A stretch of 64,000 bases of DNA, taken from Pseudomonas vranovensis DSM 16006 (GTDB lineage Bacteria > Pseudomonadota > Gammaproteobacteria > Pseudomonadales > Pseudomonadaceae). The DNA lies in NCBI RefSeq assembly GCF_000425805.1, contig NZ_AUED01000023.1, positions 46,313 to 110,312 on the forward strand. Reading direction: 5' to 3'. A model generated the notes under the pieces. It had not been told where the DNA came from. It worked only from the letters and a program-made list of their open reading frames with translations, and ran no database searches. Positions 7,441 to 14,997 of this stretch are shown here, one piece after another (the first letter of the stretch is position 1; each line of letters opens with the position of its first letter). A program made the translations under genes and the position numbers.

Positions 7441-8407
7441 CCATCAGGAAAATCTATGGTCTAAAGCCGTTTTTTCACTTTTTTCCTAGGGGTAAAGATT
7501 CCAGCCCTTCACCTGCTCATCGGGCTTTGCACCGTCGTGGTGTACCACTCTGGCATGCCCCAGATCTACCTCAAGCCCCATCTAGATTGCCCCACTCGAG
7601 TTTTGCAGGTACGGAACACCTTTTGTGTTACTGAGCCTTCGTGTTCCACATATTTCTCAATGGTGTTCCCTGGCTATAGGCCCCTTGTTTGCTGGCTTCC
7701 AGCGCTTTTGGAACACCAAGAACACCAAGAACACCAGTTCTTAATGGTCATACTCCCCACGCCCCCAAAAGGGTTGAAGCCAGCAGCGAGGCAACCCCCT
7801 AGACTTCCCGAACTGGCCGCTTTGCCGGGTTAGGGACCATGAAGTCTGTAGCTCATCGTTGCGCCCCCTCACAGACTAGATACCAGATTGGGGCGTCGTG
7901 CATTTGCCGTTTTTGGGTCCTCCCCATACCCCCCTCCCTACACGGGTACGGGGACTCGCGGTTTCCCTGCAGCTGAGATTTTCCCTGGGATGTCCGTCTT
8001 CTGTTTCATTCGTCTGATCGTGCTTAGGTCGTGAAGCTTACTCAGAGCGCGACTGCATCCCGGCGGTTGATTGCCCAAAAGTGCGCATACCTGGTTAGCC
8101 AGCCGGTCAGCCAATCAACCAATTAGAAGACAGGCAGGCAGAGCTGCCGCTCAGCGGGATGTGTCTTGCGATGCCACTGAGGCAGAGGATCAAGGGTGAG
8201 TTGGGTTTTAGGTATATGGTTAGGTATACGGTTCGGTTCTATAGAGGTCACGTGTCAATAAAAACGGGGTCTAGAGCCCCCTAATTCGACTCCTGTCTCC
8301 GTGGCGATCCGCCACAGCCATGCGCATTTCCCGGACATTCTTCATAGGCATCAGCATTGACTGAAGGCTCACTTGGCCGGGATTCAGGCGTTGTTCTGGG
8401 CAAGTTA
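7441..8407. other. Gene-poor end of the island
   Basis: About 1 kb without a convincing gene. The 98-codon frame at 7537-7833 has low-complexity, Pro-rich translation and no Shine-Dalgarno. Visible local features are short direct repeats of AACACCAAG (7712-7735) and of CAGCC/CAACC (8097-8123). There is also a small dyad GGGG...CCCC at 8265-8281 followed by TTCGACTCC, which resembles the T-arm sequence at the 3' end of a tRNA or tmRNA. AT content drops to the chromosomal level by about 8.4 kb, so the island border is probably here. Confidence 0.4.
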
Positions 8408-8408
8408 A

Positions 8409-8431
8409 TCGCGGGGCAAGCCCGCTCCTAC
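8409..8431. repeat. REP-type element (single copy)
   Basis: A GCGGGGCAAGCCCGCTCCTA word directly after the DUF3077 stop codon. The same word occurs at 36347-36369 and in variant form at 21121-21150, typical of the dispersed REP family of the P. putida group. Confidence 0.6.
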
Positions 8432-8712
8432 CGGGCGGGGGCGTTACCTTGGGCGCTATGTCCCAGGTCGTCGATCAACGCCTTCGCCATCCCACTCAAA
8501 TAATGCACCGCACAGCGCATCGCCTCATCCTGTTCAAACTGCAGGTGATGGCTGAGCTTGTTCACGCAGCCCATCAACACTGCAGCCTGCTCCAAAACAA
8601 ATTCCGCACTATGGCCCGGCTCGACCCGAAACAATCGATCAGTCGATGTCCCGCTACGGCCCTCACCAAAGGTGCCTACGCCGGTGGTGCCGAGCTCCAT
8701 TCGCTTGTCCAT
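8428..8712 (-). CDS. DUF3077 family protein (94 aa)
   Basis: A small soluble protein with the DUF3077 pattern: F.VEPG near residue 28, then AVLMGCVNKLSHHL, and the C-terminal YLSGMAKALIDDLG. These proteins are abundant in Pseudomonas and their function is unknown. The ATG at 8712 has a strong GGGAGG Shine-Dalgarno 5 bases upstream. It follows the DUF6124 gene on the same strand with a 58-base gap that holds a strong hairpin, so it may be separately or only partly co-transcribed. Confidence 0.8.
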   Translation of the reverse strand: MDKRMELGTTGVGTFGEGRSGTSTDRLFRVEPGHSAEFVLEQAAVLMGCVNKLSHHLQFEQDEAMRCAVHYLSGMAKALIDDLGHSAQGNAPAR

Positions 8713-8723
8713 CCAAACCTCCC

Positions 8724-8756
8724 AAGCGCCAGCCTGCTTCTGCAGTGCTGGCGCTT
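8724..8756. terminator. Strong hairpin between two small genes
   Basis: Arms AAGCGCCAGC (8724-8733) and GCTGGCGCTT (8747-8756) form a perfect 10-bp stem with a 13-base loop. On the plus strand it is followed by TT. On the minus strand it lies just before the Shine-Dalgarno of the DUF3077 gene, so it could act as a terminator, attenuator or mRNA stabiliser. Confidence 0.55.
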
Positions 8757-8770
8757 TTGCTGTGGGTCTC

Positions 8771-8998
8771 TCAATGCGTGGGCTGCACCTTGCTCAAGGC
8801 CATTTCGACCAGGCTTCGGGCACGTTCGATTTCATGCATGGTCGCCAAGGTCATGACCTGGCCGGGCGGTTTGGTGTGCAGCAGGACGGTTTGCTGGGCG
8901 ATGGTGAGGGCGCAGACCAGGTATTCGGAGGTCTGGATGAGGAGGTCTTCGAGGGATTGGTTGGGGTTGTGCGGTGGGTCTGGAACGATCTTTAACAT
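8771..8998 (-). CDS. DUF6124-like small protein (75 aa)
   Basis: The start MLKIVPDPP and the helical C-terminus (MHEIERARSLVEMALSKV) fit the Pseudomonas DUF6124/DUF3077 group, which normally begins M.K.TPNPP. The ATG at 8998 is chosen because a GGGAG Shine-Dalgarno lies 5 bases upstream. The same frame stays open to 9181 through the hairpin element at 9051-9125, but that extension is unlike the family. The protein is shorter than the usual 110-130 residues. Function is unknown. Confidence 0.7.
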   Translation of the reverse strand: MLKIVPDPPHNPNQSLEDLLIQTSEYLVCALTIAQQTVLLHTKPPGQVMTLATMHEIERARSLVEMALSKVQPTH

Positions 8999-9050
8999 GG
9001 TGTCTCCCGGTGAGTGGAGTCGCCACGAATCTGCTGTCAAACAAATAGGT

Positions 9051-9125
9051 GGCAACTGTACGCGGGTTGACAGACCGAACACCGGAGAACTCGGCGCACA
9101 CGAAGGTGCCCCACGTACAGTCGCC
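9051..9125 (-). ncRNA. 75-nt hairpin element, copy 1, in the leader of the DUF6124 gene
   Basis: On the minus strand the ends GGCGACTGTACGTGGG and CCCGCGTACAGTTGCC can form a 16-bp stem (two G-U pairs) closing a loop of about 43 bases. It lies about 50 bases upstream of the DUF6124 start. A second copy at 9429-9503 keeps every stem pair despite base changes. A short minus-strand frame starting at an ATG at 9127 reads MATVRGAP.CAPSSPV through it. It may be a structured leader or a small leader peptide. Confidence 0.5.
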
Positions 9126-9428
9126 ATAACGGCTTGCACATGCTCACGGTCGATTCGGTCTGTCAAAACCGGTCGTTGCAATTGGCAACGACCGAGCGAG
9201 ACTAGATTCCTTGAACGAGCACGGCAATGGCTTGAAAGCCAGATAAGTATGTTTGGGAAATGGACTACAGGGAATCAGGAAATTCTGATCGTTGTGGCTG
9301 GGAGTGCTGCGTGTAAGTCCCGACTAAAGGGGGGGCATCGCGGGCCAGGTTCAGGGGATGATCTACTGGCGGGAGGCGCCTGCCAGGCAAGCCTTGCTGC
9401 AGGCAGCGTTCGAACACTAATAAAAAAG

Positions 9429-9503
9429 AGCAACTGTACGCAGGTTGATAGACCGATCACCAGAGAACTCGGCGCACCCAGAGGTGCCCCACGTACAATT
9501 GCC
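9429..9503 (-). ncRNA. 75-nt hairpin element, copy 2
   Basis: Same length and layout as the element at 9051-9125, about 80% identical by eye. Stem arms GGCAATTGTACGTGGG and CCTGCGTACAGTTGCT on the minus strand still pair along all 16 positions if G-U is allowed. The parallel short frame here starts with TTG and reads .AIVRGAPLGAPSSLV. A second shared block follows both copies (9192-9290 and 9511-9608), so a larger unit was duplicated. Confidence 0.5.
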
Positions 9504-9749
9504 AAAAATCGAGCGAGGCTAGTCGCCCGTCAGAACCCCTGCAATGGATCTTGACGAGGCTAAGTATCTTTGGGAAATGGACTGCATGAAATCAGGAAAT
9601 TCCGAAATTCCCTGAGTAAAACTGCCACCCATCAGGTGACCCTGCCTACACCTGGGCCATCCTACTGGCTCTCCGAAACCTGACCTGCTCAGGTGCTGTG
9701 CTACATACGAAGGGCAATCGATGCCCTCATTTCTTTGCTGGGGCGATGG

Positions 9750-10352
9750 ATGAAACAAGGGCGAGTGTGGGCGCTGATGCTGTTGTTGGTGCTGATATCG
9801 GGATGCGCCACGGCGCCACCGAGGGACCAGAACAACCTCTGCAATATCTTCCGCGAATACCCCGACTGGTATGAGGATTCGCTGGAGATGCAACAACAGT
9901 TCGGCACGCCGCAGCATGTGGCGATGGCGATCATGAAGCAGGAAAGCAGCTATGTTTCCGATGCGCTGCCGCCGCGTGACTACCTGCTGTGGGTGATTCC
10001 ATGGGGGCGGGTGAGCTCGGCCTACGGCTATGCGCAGGCCCAGGACCCGGTCTGGGGCGAGTACAAGAGCGGCACCGGCAACGGCGGCTCGCGGGACAAT
10101 TTCGACGACGCAATCATGTTCATCGGCTGGTACACGGCCGGTACGCAAAGCCAGTTGGGGATTTCCAAATGGGATGCCTATAACCAGTACCTGGCGTACC
10201 ACGAGGGGCGCGGCGGCTTCAAGCGCGGCACCTATCGCAGCAAGCCCTGGCTGATGCAGGTGGCGCGCAAGGTAGAGCAGCAGTCGCGCACTTATGGCGC
10301 GCAGCTCAAGCAGTGCCGGGCAGAGCTTGAGGATGACCGGGGCTGGTGGTGA
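9750..10352 (+). CDS. Transglycosylase SLT-like lipoprotein
   Basis: The ATG at 9750 gives a classical lipoprotein signal: MKQGRVWALMLLLVLISGC with a lipobox LISGC, so processing at Cys19 is expected. An upstream in-frame ATG at 9693 would bury this signal. The mature part has AIMKQESSY, the lytic transglycosylase motif with the catalytic Glu. It is followed by SSAYGYAQAQDPVW and NQYLAYHEGRGGF, as in SLT-domain lipoproteins of Pseudomonas. It should act on peptidoglycan from the periplasmic face of a membrane. It stands alone on the plus strand, followed by a REP pair. Confidence 0.85.
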   Translation: MKQGRVWALMLLLVLISGCATAPPRDQNNLCNIFREYPDWYEDSLEMQQQFGTPQHVAMAIMKQESSYVSDALPPRDYLLWVIPWGRVSSAYGYAQAQDPVWGEYKSGTGNGGSRDNFDDAIMFIGWYTAGTQSQLGISKWDAYNQYLAYHEGRGGFKRGTYRSKPWLMQVARKVEQQSRTYGAQLKQCRAELEDDRGWW

Positions 10353-10372
10353 TCTCCACCCGCCCTGTGCAA

Positions 10373-10477
10373 ATCCGTAGCCGCTGCCGCAGGCTGCGAT
10401 CGGCCGCGAAGCGGTCGTAAGCAACCCTTGGCGACTGCTGCGCAGTCGATCGCAGCCTGGCGGCAGCGACTACGGAT
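10373..10477. repeat. Inverted pair of REP elements
   Basis: ATCCGTAG at 10373 and CTACGGAT at 10470-10477 bracket two oppositely oriented GCTGCGATCG.C / CGATCGCAGC units. The pair lies between the convergent ends of the lipoprotein and MerR genes, and its edge reaches the MerR stop codon. A transcription-ending or mRNA-protecting role is plausible. Confidence 0.75.
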
Positions 10478-10884
10478 CACGATGGCTCGCGCAGTCCAGC
10501 CATGATGCGCTGGGCATTTTCTTCGCAGTCGACGCTGTCCGGCTTGCTTTCGATACCCGCGATGATCTCCAGCAGCTTGGCGCGGTTCTGCGCCAGGCGC
10601 TGTTGCATGGCCTCGATCTCGACCACCTTGCGCCGCAGGCTTTCAAGCAACTGCTCGTGTTTGCTCTCGCCCTGGGCGGGGTCGGGCATCAGTTTGAGCA
10701 TTTCATCCAGGGTAAAGCCTGCCTGCTGGCCGCAGCTGATGATTTCCAGGGTATGCAGGGTGTGTTCGCTGTAGTCGCGGTAGCCATTGCCCAGGCGCCG
10801 GGCGCTGATCAGGCCGCTGGCTTCGTAGAAGCGGATACGTGAGGTGGCCATGCCGCTGCGCCGGGCGAGTTCGCTGATTTTCAT
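10477..10884 (-). CDS. MerR family transcriptional regulator
   Basis: The N-terminus ISELARRSGMATSRIRFYEASGLI is the MerR winged-helix signature. A dimerisation coiled coil follows (residues about 75-115). There is no metal-binding Cys pair, so a CueR or ZntR role is unlikely. It is divergent from the Old Yellow Enzyme gene, with the 19-base-spaced MerR promoter between them, so it very probably controls that gene. 135 residues is normal for the family. The inducer is unknown, perhaps an electrophile or redox-active compound. Confidence 0.88.
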   Translation of the reverse strand: MKISELARRSGMATSRIRFYEASGLISARRLGNGYRDYSEHTLHTLEIISCGQQAGFTLDEMLKLMPDPAQGESKHEQLLESLRRKVVEIEAMQQRLAQNRAKLLEIIAGIESKPDSVDCEENAQRIMAGLREPS

Positions 10885-10902
10885 TTATTTCGGGCTCCGC
10901 TA

Positions 10903-10933
10903 TTGACCTTAAAGTTGACTTTAACCTTAGGCT
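10903..10933 (+). promoter_or_regulatory. MerR-type promoter/operator of the Old Yellow Enzyme gene
   Basis: A -35 TTGACC (10903-10908) and a -10 TAGGCT (10928-10933) are 19 bases apart, the over-long spacing typical of MerR-activated promoters. The spacer holds the dyad TTAAAGT-TG-ACTTTAA (10909-10924). Confidence 0.7.
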
Positions 10934-10988
10934 TTGCCGAGTTAAAGCCCCCGTCGTCGCACGGTGTTCAACATTTCGGAGAGTGCCC

Positions 10989-12236
10989 ATGTCACCGTTC
11001 CAGTCTTTGTCGCTGCCCAATGGCGCCGTTATCCCCAACCGCATTGCCAAGGCGGCGATGGAAGAGAACCTCGCCAACCCCGACCAAACGCCCTCTGACG
11101 AATTGTTCCGCCTGTATCAGGCGTGGGCCGACGGCGGGGCGGGGTTGCTGCTGACCGGCAATGTGATGGTCGATGCCCGCGCCATGACCGGGCCCGGTGG
11201 GGTGGTGCTGGAGCAGGGGCAGTCGTTGCAGCGTTTTGAAGAATGGGCGCGCATCGGGCGCTCCCAGGGTGCGCAGTTCTGGATGCAGATCAACCACCCT
11301 GGCCGGCAGATGCAGGCCAATCTGGGCCAGCCCACCGTGGCACCGTCGGCGGTGGCGCTGGACATGGGCGGGCTGTCGAAGATGTTCCCGGTCCCCCAGC
11401 CATTGGACGAGGCGCAGATCGCCGAGCTTATCCAGCGCTTCGCCCGCACGGCGGCGTTGGCCGAGCAGGCAGGGTTCAGCGGGGTGCAGGTGCATGCCGC
11501 CCACGGTTATTTATTGAGCCAGTTTCTTTCGCCGCTGAGCAACCAGCGCACGGATCGCTGGGGCGGTGCGCTGGAGAACCGCGCGCGGTTGTTGCTGGGG
11601 GTGGTCAAGGCGGTGCGCGCACACGTGTCGCCAGGTTTTTGCGTGGCGGTGAAGCTGAACTCGGCTGACTTCCAGCGCGGCGGTTTCGAGCCCAGTGACG
11701 CCCGTCAGGTGGTGCTCTGGCTCAATGAACTGGAGGTCGATCTGGTGGAGCTGTCGGGTGGCAGTTACGAGGCACCCGCGATGCAGGGCAGTGCCCGTGA
11801 TGGTCGCACCTTGGCGCGCGAGGCGTACTTTCTCGAGTTTGCCGAGGAGATTGCCGCTAGTGCACACATGCCGGTGATGGTCACCGGGGGCATTCGCCGC
11901 TTGCCGGTGGTGGAGCAGGTGCTGGCGGGTGGCGTGGCCATGGCCGGGATCGCTACGGCGCTGGCGGTCGATCCGGCGCTGCCGCGGCGCTGGCAGGCCG
12001 GGCAGGTACAGGCCAGCGCAGCGCTGGCGCCGATCGAGTGGAAGCGCAAGGCCTTTGCGGCGATGGCGTACATGGCGGTGGTCAAGGCGCATATGCGCAG
12101 GCTCGCAGAGGGCAAGCGACCGCCTGCCAGCGTTTCGCCGTTGTGGGCCTTGGTGCAGGAGCAGTGCGGGACGCTGCTTCGCGCCCGGCGCTATCGTCGG
12201 TTGATGAGTCGCCGGGCTGCGCTGGCAGGGCAATGA
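10989..12236 (+). CDS. NADH:flavin oxidoreductase, Old Yellow Enzyme family
   Basis: An FMN-dependent ene-reductase TIM barrel of 415 residues. Visible family motifs are IPNRIAKAAM near the start, NHPGRQ, VQVHAAHGYLLSQFLSP with NQRTDRWGG (substrate/FMN site), and VTGGIR near the phosphate site. The ATG at 10989 is preferred over the GTG at 10983 because GGAGAG lies 5-6 bases before it. It is longer than classical OYEs by about 40 C-terminal residues and lacks the FeS and FAD domains of the dienoyl-CoA reductase group. It is divergent from the MerR gene. The substrate is probably an alpha,beta-unsaturated carbonyl or similar xenobiotic. Confidence 0.9.
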   Translation: MSPFQSLSLPNGAVIPNRIAKAAMEENLANPDQTPSDELFRLYQAWADGGAGLLLTGNVMVDARAMTGPGGVVLEQGQSLQRFEEWARIGRSQGAQFWMQINHPGRQMQANLGQPTVAPSAVALDMGGLSKMFPVPQPLDEAQIAELIQRFARTAALAEQAGFSGVQVHAAHGYLLSQFLSPLSNQRTDRWGGALENRARLLLGVVKAVRAHVSPGFCVAVKLNSADFQRGGFEPSDARQVVLWLNELEVDLVELSGGSYEAPAMQGSARDGRTLAREAYFLEFAEEIAASAHMPVMVTGGIRRLPVVEQVLAGGVAMAGIATALAVDPALPRRWQAGQVQASAALAPIEWKRKAFAAMAYMAVVKAHMRRLAEGKRPPASVSPLWALVQEQCGTLLRARRYRRLMSRRAALAGQ

Positions 12237-12309
12237 ACGGGCGGGCATTCCATCCGGTGGGCATGTCTTGATCCACGACCGCTGCGGGGCCAGCGGCTAC
12301 TCCGACAGT

Positions 12310-12362
12310 CTGTAGCCGCTGCCGGGGAACGAGGCTGCGATCGACTGCGCAGCGGTCGCCGG
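12310..12362. repeat. REP element
   Basis: Contains TGTAGCCGCTGCCG, GGCTGCGATCG and CTGCGCAGCGGTCGC, the same words as the REP pair at 10373-10477. It lies between the convergent Old Yellow Enzyme and DoxX genes. Confidence 0.65.
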
Positions 12363-12400
12363 GTGGGAGCGGTGGGGCAACGTCTCGACTTGCCCCACAA

Positions 12401-12868
12401 TCAGCGAACCCTCAATAACCGATCCACCGACCAGGCCCCGCCACCCCGCGCCACAAGCATCAACAACAACCCCGCCCACGACAGGTGCGTAGGCCAGGCA
12501 TCCGGATAAACAAACACCTGGATCACCAGCGTCATGCCGAGCAATGCCGCCGCCGAAAGCCGGGTACACAGCCCGAGTACCAGCAGCAGCGGGAACAGGT
12601 GCTCGGCGTAGGTGGCCAGGTGCGCAGCCAGGTGCGGCGATACCAGCGGCAAGGCGTATTCCGTCTCGAACAGTTCATAGGTGCTCGGGGTAATGCCGAG
12701 CAGCCCTTCAACCTTGGTGCGCCCGGACAGGAAGAACACCGCAGCAATACCCATGCGTGCCACCAGGCACACCAACGACTCGCCAAGCAAACGCTGCAGG
12801 CCATCGGCCACGCGGTTCCAGTGCTCGCGCACGCTGTGCTTGGCAGTGGAGGGATGATAAAGGTCCAT
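12401..12868 (-). CDS. DoxX family membrane protein of the bufferin operon
   Basis: 155 residues with four predicted helices, including CLVARMGIAAVFFLSGRTKVEGL and HLFPLLLVLGLCTRLSAAALLG, the DoxX layout. The ATG at 12868 is chosen because AAGGAG precedes it; a longer frame exists but overlaps the upstream gene out of family. It is the last gene of the four-gene operon precursor - MNIO - DUF2063 - DoxX. DoxX proteins are often the fourth member of such loci and may take part in redox or export at the inner membrane. Its exact role is unknown. Confidence 0.85.
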   Translation of the reverse strand: MDLYHPSTAKHSVREHWNRVADGLQRLLGESLVCLVARMGIAAVFFLSGRTKVEGLLGITPSTYELFETEYALPLVSPHLAAHLATYAEHLFPLLLVLGLCTRLSAAALLGMTLVIQVFVYPDAWPTHLSWAGLLLMLVARGGGAWSVDRLLRVR

Positions 12869-12879
12869 GGTGGGCTCCT

Positions 12880-13638
12880 TCAGGCGGGCAGGATGAGGGG
12901 GGCGAATACCTGGGCGGCCAGCAGGCGGCCGAGCAGGGTGTTGAAGTCCAGCTCGGCTTGCACATGCAGGGCATGATCCGAGGCGTGTTCCAGGTCCTGG
13001 CCCGCGGCGCAGGCATCGAGGAAGGCGCACTCGCCAATCTGCAGCGGTTGCCAGGCGACGCCGTCGGCATTCCCCACCAGCAAGGCGCCTTCACCGTGCC
13101 ACGGCAATGGCTCGGGCAGCGCTTGTGCCTGGCGGTTGCAGTGCCACAGGCTGTAGATGGGTTGGCCGGCGAACCAGCGCCAGCGCACGTTTTCCCGGGG
13201 GCGCAGGCTGCAGCGGGCCAGGTCGGAGGCGGTCATGCCGGTCAGTTCATCCAGCCTCAGGCCCGGCTCGAGAGGCGCCGCGAAGGTTTCCAGCCACAAC
13301 CGATCCAGGCGCGCCACGTCGGGCAGGTAGGTCAGTTGCCGGACGGGTTCGAAGGCTTCGAGAAAGTCGGCAAAATCGCCGCCGTAGAACATCATGCGCG
13401 CGTCGGTGGGCGGCGCATGGCAGGCGTAGATGGCGGCTACGGCGGCGAGCCAGTCGTGGCCGACCAGGCGTTCGACCGCAGGGAAGTTGTCGCAGATGGC
13501 ATCCACGCAGCCCTTGAGCACTGTGTTGCGGTACACCTCGAAGCCGGGCTGTGCCACAAGCGATGCCAATTGCGGTGCCGGGCGCTGGTAGAGGGCGTCG
13601 GTGAAGGCGTCCTGGAACTGGGCAAGGGACATTTTCAT
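12880..13638 (-). CDS. bufC: BufC/HvfC-type RiPP modification partner (DUF2063)
   Basis: 252 residues. The N-terminal half is DUF2063-like: LAQFQDAFTDALY, then FEVYRNTVLKGCVDAICDNFPAVERLVG and a following ARMMFYGGDFADFLE. This family partners the MNIO enzyme and is thought to recognise and present the precursor peptide. Its start overlaps the end of the MNIO gene by 4 bases, so the two are coupled. The name bufC follows the bufferin nomenclature. Assignment is from motif and operon context. Confidence 0.85.
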   Translation of the reverse strand: MKMSLAQFQDAFTDALYQRPAPQLASLVAQPGFEVYRNTVLKGCVDAICDNFPAVERLVGHDWLAAVAAIYACHAPPTDARMMFYGGDFADFLEAFEPVRQLTYLPDVARLDRLWLETFAAPLEPGLRLDELTGMTASDLARCSLRPRENVRWRWFAGQPIYSLWHCNRQAQALPEPLPWHGEGALLVGNADGVAWQPLQIGECAFLDACAAGQDLEHASDHALHVQAELDFNTLLGRLLAAQVFAPLILPA

Positions 13639-14468
13639 GTGCGCACCTTCAGTAGATTGAGAAGGGACTGGGCGATCTCACGCTCACCCAGCAACGTGTC
13701 GAATGCCGGAACGTGGTCATCGCGCTCAATCAGTGTCGGGCGTGGGCCGATGCGCTGGATCAGACGCTGGTACAGGGCCCACACCGGCTCGGCAACGCTG
13801 GCATCGTGGGAGTCGATGAGCAGTTCGCCGCCAACATCGAGGCTGTGTCCGGCCAGATGGATTTGCGCAATCGCCGCGGCCGGAAAGCGGTCGATAAAGG
13901 CGCCTGCGTCGAACCCGAGGTTGTGGGCGCTGACGTGTACGTTGTTGACGTCGAGCAGCAGGGCACAGCCACTGCGCTGGGTGAGTTCGGTCAGGAAGTC
14001 GATTTCGTCCCAGTCGTGGCCCTCCAGGCGCAGGTAATGGCTGGGATTCTCGATGGCGATCTGTCGGCCAATGGCGTCCTGGCTGCGCTGGATGTTGTCG
14101 ATGATGCGCGCCAGCGCCTCGTCGTTGCGCGGGAACGGCAGCAGGTCGGGTTGGTAGTGGCTGCGCCAGGTCGACCAGGCCAGATGTTCGGACACCAGCA
14201 CCGGCTGCACCCGCTCGATCAGCGTGCGCAAGCGCTGCAGGTGCGCCGGGTCTGGCGGGGCGGCCGCTGCCAGGGACAACGACACCCCATGCAGCGACAC
14301 CGGGTGGCGCGCCGCCACCCGTTCCAGCCAGGCGAGGCGGGCGCCGCCGACCATGTAGTTTTCCGGATGGACTTCAAACCACAGGCCATCGGCAGTGCAG
14401 GCCAGGGCCTGGGCGTAATGTTCGGCCTTCAGGCTCAGCCCTGCGCCAAGGTCAAGGGAAGTCGTCAT
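13635..14468 (-). CDS. bufB: MNIO-family enzyme (DUF692), bufferin maturase
   Basis: A TIM-barrel enzyme of 277 residues of the multinuclear non-haem iron oxidative (MNIO, DUF692/MbnB) family. It has GLSLKAEHY, WFEVHPENY, SLHGVSLSL, SEHLAW, the metal-site run IAIENPSHY, LLDVNNVHVSAHN and IHLAGHS, rich in the expected His/Asp/Glu ligands. Members oxidise Cys residues of a precursor peptide into thiooxazole or related groups. Here the precursor gene lies 16 bases upstream. The protein acts in the cytoplasm before export of the peptide. Confidence 0.92.
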   Translation of the reverse strand: MTTSLDLGAGLSLKAEHYAQALACTADGLWFEVHPENYMVGGARLAWLERVAARHPVSLHGVSLSLAAAAPPDPAHLQRLRTLIERVQPVLVSEHLAWSTWRSHYQPDLLPFPRNDEALARIIDNIQRSQDAIGRQIAIENPSHYLRLEGHDWDEIDFLTELTQRSGCALLLDVNNVHVSAHNLGFDAGAFIDRFPAAAIAQIHLAGHSLDVGGELLIDSHDASVAEPVWALYQRLIQRIGPRPTLIERDDHVPAFDTLLGEREIAQSLLNLLKVRT

Positions 14469-14484
14469 GGTCGGCGGCCTTTGG

Positions 14485-14763
14485 TCAGGACTTGAGCGGG
14501 GTCAGCGAACCCATGCCGTTGGGCGTCTTGATCGAGGTGCAGGTGCCGGCCGGCACGTTCTTCCAGGCCATGGCGTCGTAGTCTTTCTTCGAGCTGCCGG
14601 CACAGGTGGTGCCAGCCCCGGCCTTGCAGTCGTTCTTGCCGGCCATGGCGACGCCGTAGCATTTCTCCAGGGTGGCGCCACTGGCTTTCATGTCGTCGGC
14701 CTGGGCAGTCCCGACGATGGAGGCCAGGGTAAGGGCAGCGGTAGCGAGTGCGAAGGTTTTCAT
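14485..14763 (-). CDS. bufA: BufA1-type bufferin precursor (DUF2282), copper-binding RiPP
   Basis: 92 residues with a Sec signal peptide (MKTFALATAALTLASIVGTAQA, cut near residue 22) and four cysteines at 35, 46, 54 and 75, the pattern of DUF2282 bufferins. In this family the MNIO enzyme converts inner cysteines and the exported peptide chelates copper in the periplasm. It is the first gene of the operon. A GGAGAGAC Shine-Dalgarno lies before the ATG. The promoter at 14821-14846 is nearly identical to that of the divergent sigma-factor gene. Copper specificity is known for relatives and inferred here. Confidence 0.88.
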   Translation of the reverse strand: MKTFALATAALTLASIVGTAQADDMKASGATLEKCYGVAMAGKNDCKAGAGTTCAGSSKKDYDAMAWKNVPAGTCTSIKTPNGMGSLTPLKS

Positions 14764-14820
14764 GGTGTCTCTCCAAAAAGTGGGGTGGCCGCAGCGTCAC
14801 ACTGGCGGCTCGTGAAGTAG

Positions 14821-14846
14821 TTCGTTGGGTTTCAGCGTTCGGTTAC
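14821..14846 (-). promoter_or_regulatory. ECF sigma promoter of the bufferin operon
   Basis: On the minus strand GTAACC (14846-14841), 16 bases, then CGAA (14824-14821), continuing CTAC. Spacing and both boxes are the same as in front of the sigma gene. The implied transcript start is about 50 bases before bufA. The motif resembles that recalled for Caulobacter SigF. Confidence 0.75.
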
Positions 14847-14971
14847 AGCGCCGTGGATTTTTTTGAGATTTTTCTTACGGGGCCCTAGCCTGTTGAGGTA
14901 GGGTCGACGGCTTGACTGGCTGAAGGCGCGCTCGCGGCAGGGGCGGGACCCGAGAAAATTTCATCCGGGAT

Positions 14972-14997
14972 GTAACCAAGGCGGGCGATGCAACGAA
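14972..14997 (+). promoter_or_regulatory. ECF sigma autoregulatory promoter
   Basis: GTAACC (14972-14977), 16 bases, CGAA (14994-14997), then CTAC. It matches the promoter at 14821-14846 on the opposite strand. Its -10 box lies just past the annotated ATG at 14988, so either the true start is downstream (ATG 15012) or this promoter serves a shorter product. Confidence 0.65.

Noticed and set aside
7690..7740. Possible CRISPR-like array (AACACCAAG repeats)
   Set aside because: Only two to three 9-base tandem units without spacers.
7537..7833. 98-aa Pro-rich frame
   Set aside because: No Shine-Dalgarno, low-complexity end encoded by short direct repeats, no family resemblance.
8250..8320. Possible complete tRNA gene
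   Set aside because: TTCGACTCC resembles a T-loop but the 5' T-arm strand, anticodon arm and acceptor stem cannot be built; kept only as a possible attachment remnant.
10983..10988. GTG at 10983 as the start of the Old Yellow Enzyme gene
   Set aside because: The GGAGAG Shine-Dalgarno is correctly spaced for ATG 10989 and too close to the GTG.
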